From an uncultured Porphyromonadaceae bacterium (lineage in GTDB: Bacteria; Bacteroidota; Bacteroidia; Bacteroidales; Muribaculaceae), in the NCBI GenBank assembly GCA_905212215.1, contig CAJMDR010000043.1:1-10121 (forward strand): a stretch of 10,121 nucleotides of DNA, written 5' to 3'. This document shows, in pieces, positions 8,748-10,121 of the stretch. The notes beneath the pieces were generated by a model that saw only the letters and a program-made list of their open reading frames with translations, was not told where the DNA came from and did not search any database. How positions within the stretch are numbered: the stretch's first letter is position 1; each line of letters opens with the position of its first letter. Position numbers and translations under genes: made by a program.

Positions 8748-8778
8748 CAAAATTACAAAAAAAACACATTCCCGCAAA
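8748..8778 (-). promoter_or_regulatory. Bacteroidetes-type promoter of the pyrG-yidC operon
   Basis: On the minus strand, TTTG (8778-8775) is followed after 19 nt by TAATTTTG (8755-8748), an exact fit to the Bacteroidetes sigma-ABfr consensus TTTG - N19-21 - TAnnTTTG. Transcription would start near 8741, giving a ~70-nt leader before the pyrG GTG. The region between the two divergent promoters (8779-8866) is AT-rich and holds no gene. Confidence 0.78.
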
Positions 8779-8866
8779 GCACAGCTTTATACGATTTATT
8801 TATGTGACTTATAAATCTTATAATCCGGATAAATCGCTTAACTTAAATTTTGGTTGTCTCTTGCGG

Positions 8867-8898
8867 TTTGCGTGTTTGAAATATTTTTGTTAACTTTG
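8867..8898 (+). promoter_or_regulatory. Bacteroidetes-type promoter facing the structured leader and LRR gene
   Basis: TTTG (8867-8870), a 20-nt spacer and TAACTTTG (8891-8898) match the Bacteroidetes housekeeping promoter consensus exactly. Transcription should begin near 8905, just before the first hairpin (8907-8931). The promoter is divergent from that of pyrG, and their -33 elements are about 90 bp apart. The only large gene it can serve is the LRR protein at 9395, which would give an unusually long ~490-nt leader. Confidence 0.8.
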
Positions 8899-8926
8899 CA
8901 GTCCAAGCCATATCCTCTTGCGGCTT

Positions 8927-9163
8927 ATGGCGAAAAACAGTAAAGGCTACCTGATGTCTATAAGAAACCTTATCATGAAAATGGCGGATTCTTTCCCGGC
9001 AAGATGGGGAAAGGGTAATCGCGTGTGTAGCAGTGAGAAAGGTGCCTTTACTCTTATCGCTTTCCGCTCTTATAACTATGCCATGCGTATGGGCAACCGA
9101 TGCCATACGCGAGTCATGATTCCGCAAATCTGGAACATGATGCTCAGCAACGGTTTACGTTGA
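8927..9163 (+). CDS. Possible small protein of 78 residues in the leader (unrecognised)
   Basis: An ATG 22 nt after the predicted transcription start opens 78 codons (MAKNSKGYLMSIRN... ending MMLSNGLR). The product would be basic, Met-rich (11 Met) and contain two Cys, with no signal peptide, membrane helix or domain I recognise. The ATG lies in the 3' arm of the first hairpin and the stop lies in another hairpin (9148-9162); no clear ribosome binding site is visible. It may be a chance open frame in a structured RNA or a leader peptide. I do not assign a function. Confidence 0.2.
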   Translation: MAKNSKGYLMSIRNLIMKMADSFPARWGKGNRVCSSEKGAFTLIAFRSYNYAMRMGNRCHTRVMIPQIWNMMLSNGLR

Positions 9164-9170
9164 CTCTTTC

Positions 9171-9235
9171 CCGTACGGATGCCAAGACTAAGGAATAACC
9201 TTATGCTTATTCCTACAATGCACATCTTCGTACGG
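9171..9235 (+). ncRNA. Compound RNA hairpin within the leader
   Basis: CCGTACG+GATG (9171-9181) pairs with CATC (9223-9226) and CGTACGG (9229-9235), forming 11 base pairs with a 2-nt bulge (TT, 9227-9228). Inside, after an internal loop, AGGAATAA (9191-9198) pairs perfectly with TTATTCCT (9207-9214) around an 8-nt loop. Nineteen nested base pairs in 65 nt are hard to explain by chance and mark this as the best candidate RNA fold in the window. There is no T-run after it, so it is not a terminator. Confidence 0.55.
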
Positions 9236-9394
9236 TGATTTCTCTCTGCGTCCTCGTTCCGAGGCGCCTTGCAGCAATCTTCTAATCTGAATTTTCAATT
9301 TGACTGCAGTCAGGCTTTCTGCGCTGAAAGCCGGCAAAGGATTTTTCTACTGCCATCTGACCATATGTAACAATAACTCAATTTCTAATAACTG

Positions 9395-10121
9395 ATGAAA
9401 AAAGTACTACTCCTTTTCATGCTGATAGCGGCGGCTATCGGCGCACGAGGGCAGAGCCAGCAACCAACGCTGCCGAATGCGATGGTGGGGAATCTGTTCT
9501 ACATCTTCGACGCCGCGACAAAAACGGCGCAGGTAGGAAGCTCGGCATACTGGGCAAAGCCTCAGTACACTATCTTCTACAGCGGCGACATCACCGTGCC
9601 CGAAACGGTGACATACGAAGGCAATACCTACACAGTGTCAAGCATCGCCACGTATGCTTTCTGTGATTATAACGAAGGACTGACCTCTGTCACTCTTCCC
9701 AACACAATCACCACACTTGACGCTTCCGCTTTCTACTGCACGGTAATCAAGACGCTTACTATTCCGAACTCCGTCAAGACCATTGGCGCTACTTGTTTCT
9801 CATATTCGGGACTGCAGTCGATAACAATCGGTTCCGGAGTGGAAAGCATAGGCAAGAACGCTTTCTATAACAGCGCCTCGCTGACGGACGTGAAAATCGA
9901 AGCCGCTACTCCTCCGACTATCGACGCTACCACTTTCCCGGCAGAGATAAAGTCGAAGATAACGCTTACAGTGCCTAAAAGCAAACTGTCGGCCTATCAG
10001 TCGGCTGCCAACTGGAGCGGCTTCAAGGCTTACAAGGAGGCAGAAGGTGGCGGCACAGGCGGTGGCGACGACACCGAACCGGCAAAGGTTGAGGTGGACG
10101 GAATCTACTACCAGACGGATC
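9395..10121 (+). CDS. BspA-like leucine-rich-repeat (LRR_5) surface protein, 5' part
   Basis: The frame opens at ATG 9395 and is still open at the window end (242 codons visible). Residues 1-20 form a signal peptide (MKK, then LLLFMLIAAAIGA), so the protein is exported. Residues ~62-165 hold BspA/LRR_5 repeats, seen as recurring 'L-x-S-V-T-L-P-N-x-I-x-x-L-x-x-x-A-F' units: GLTSVTLPNTITTL (95-108), IKTLTIPNSVKTIGATCF (118-135), LQSITIGSGVESIGKNAF (140-157), LTDVKIEA (163-170). A typical module end follows (TVPKSKLSAYQSAANWSGF, 192-210), then a Gly/Asp-rich linker (218-226). 'VEVDGIYYQTD' (232-242) opens a second module. BspA-type proteins act at the cell surface in adhesion and host or matrix contact; the ligand of this one is unknown. 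Its long structured leader suggests post-transcriptional control. Confidence 0.85.
   Translation, partial: MKKVLLLFMLIAAAIGARGQSQQPTLPNAMVGNLFYIFDAATKTAQVGSSAYWAKPQYTIFYSGDITVPETVTYEGNTYTVSSIATYAFCDYNEGLTSVTLPNTITTLDASAFYCTVIKTLTIPNSVKTIGATCFSYSGLQSITIGSGVESIGKNAFYNSASLTDVKIEAATPPTIDATTFPAEIKSKITLTVPKSKLSAYQSAANWSGFKAYKEAEGGGTGGGDDTEPAKVEVDGIYYQTD

Larger units (their letters stand above)
8899..9394 (+). ncRNA. Long hairpin-rich 5' leader or structured RNA upstream of the LRR gene
   Basis: This stretch of ~490 nt, downstream of a strong promoter, has no recognisable gene but many inverted repeats. They are GCCATA/TATGGC (8907-8931), CTTTCCC/GGGAAAG (8991-9013), the palindrome AAAGGTGCCTTT (9038-9049), GCGTATGG/CCATACGC (9085-9110), CAACG/CGTTG (9148-9162), the compound stem at 9171-9235, the palindrome TGACTGCAGTCA (9301-9312), and GGCTTTC/GAAAGCC (9313-9332) with TTTTT nine bases later. 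The density of perfect stems suggests a folded RNA: either a regulatory leader controlling the LRR protein or a separate noncoding RNA ending near 9346. I saw no match to RNase P, tmRNA, SRP RNA or the common riboswitch cores. That it is a structured RNA is inferred from base pairing alone. Confidence 0.45.

Noticed and set aside
8843..9127. Minus-strand open frame of 94 codons overlapping the right-facing promoter
   Set aside because: It crosses the promoter and structured leader in antisense, with no recognisable domain or start signal.
9269..9302. Possible second promoter close to the LRR gene (TTG ... TCAATTTG)
   Set aside because: The -7 box has a mismatch at a key base and the spacer is 23 nt, outside the usual 19-21.
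8690..9394. Invertible promoter (phase-variation switch) for the surface protein
   Set aside because: I found no matching inverted repeats flanking the promoter and no invertase gene nearby.
8899..9394. Known noncoding RNA such as RNase P RNA, tmRNA or SRP RNA
   Set aside because: The conserved signature sequences of these RNAs are absent on both strands by eye.

Overview
This window looks like a chromosomal segment from an anaerobic Bacteroidetes, most likely order Bacteroidales. The reasons are two promoters of the Bacteroidetes type (TTTG, a spacer of 19-20 nt, then TAnnTTTG), a BspA-type leucine-rich-repeat surface protein, a head-GIN (DUF2807) secreted protein, a long Bacteroidetes-style YidC with a Lys in the groove, and the tandem pair pyrG-yidC. 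The genus cannot be fixed from the sequence alone. Most of the window is ordinary chromosome, with accessory character at both ends.

Left end (1-445): a minus-strand intrinsic terminator (31-53) follows the 3' end of a decayed sensor-kinase gene. Only the last ~100 codons survive (75-377); they carry the GHKL glycine-rich ATP-lid motif, and an in-frame stop sits directly upstream.

Plus-strand cluster (446-4749): a secreted head-GIN/DUF2807 protein with a very acidic Glu-rich tail, a Wzx-type polysaccharide flippase, a HAD hydrolase of the beta-phosphoglucomutase-like group, and 3-dehydroquinate synthase (aroB). The last three are tightly packed (5-nt gap, then a 4-nt ATGA overlap) and are probably co-transcribed. 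They join envelope glycan export with sugar-phosphate and shikimate chemistry.

Convergent junction (4750-4918): a cluster of degenerate short repeats, including five 9-bp units in tandem, leads into a strong bidirectional terminator shared by aroB and yidC.

Minus-strand housekeeping operon (8778-4919): promoter, pyrG (CTP synthase), then yidC (membrane insertase). Both genes must start at GTG because in-frame stops lie immediately upstream.

Right end (8867-10121): a strong promoter faces right, divergent from the pyrG promoter. It is followed by about 490 nt rich in inverted repeats, including an 11-bp compound stem that encloses a second 8-bp hairpin, and then a secreted LRR_5 (BspA-like) surface protein that runs off the window. 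The long leader, which may be a structured regulatory RNA or an unrecognised small gene, is the least explained and most interesting stretch here. No tRNA, rRNA, CRISPR array or intact mobile element was seen.
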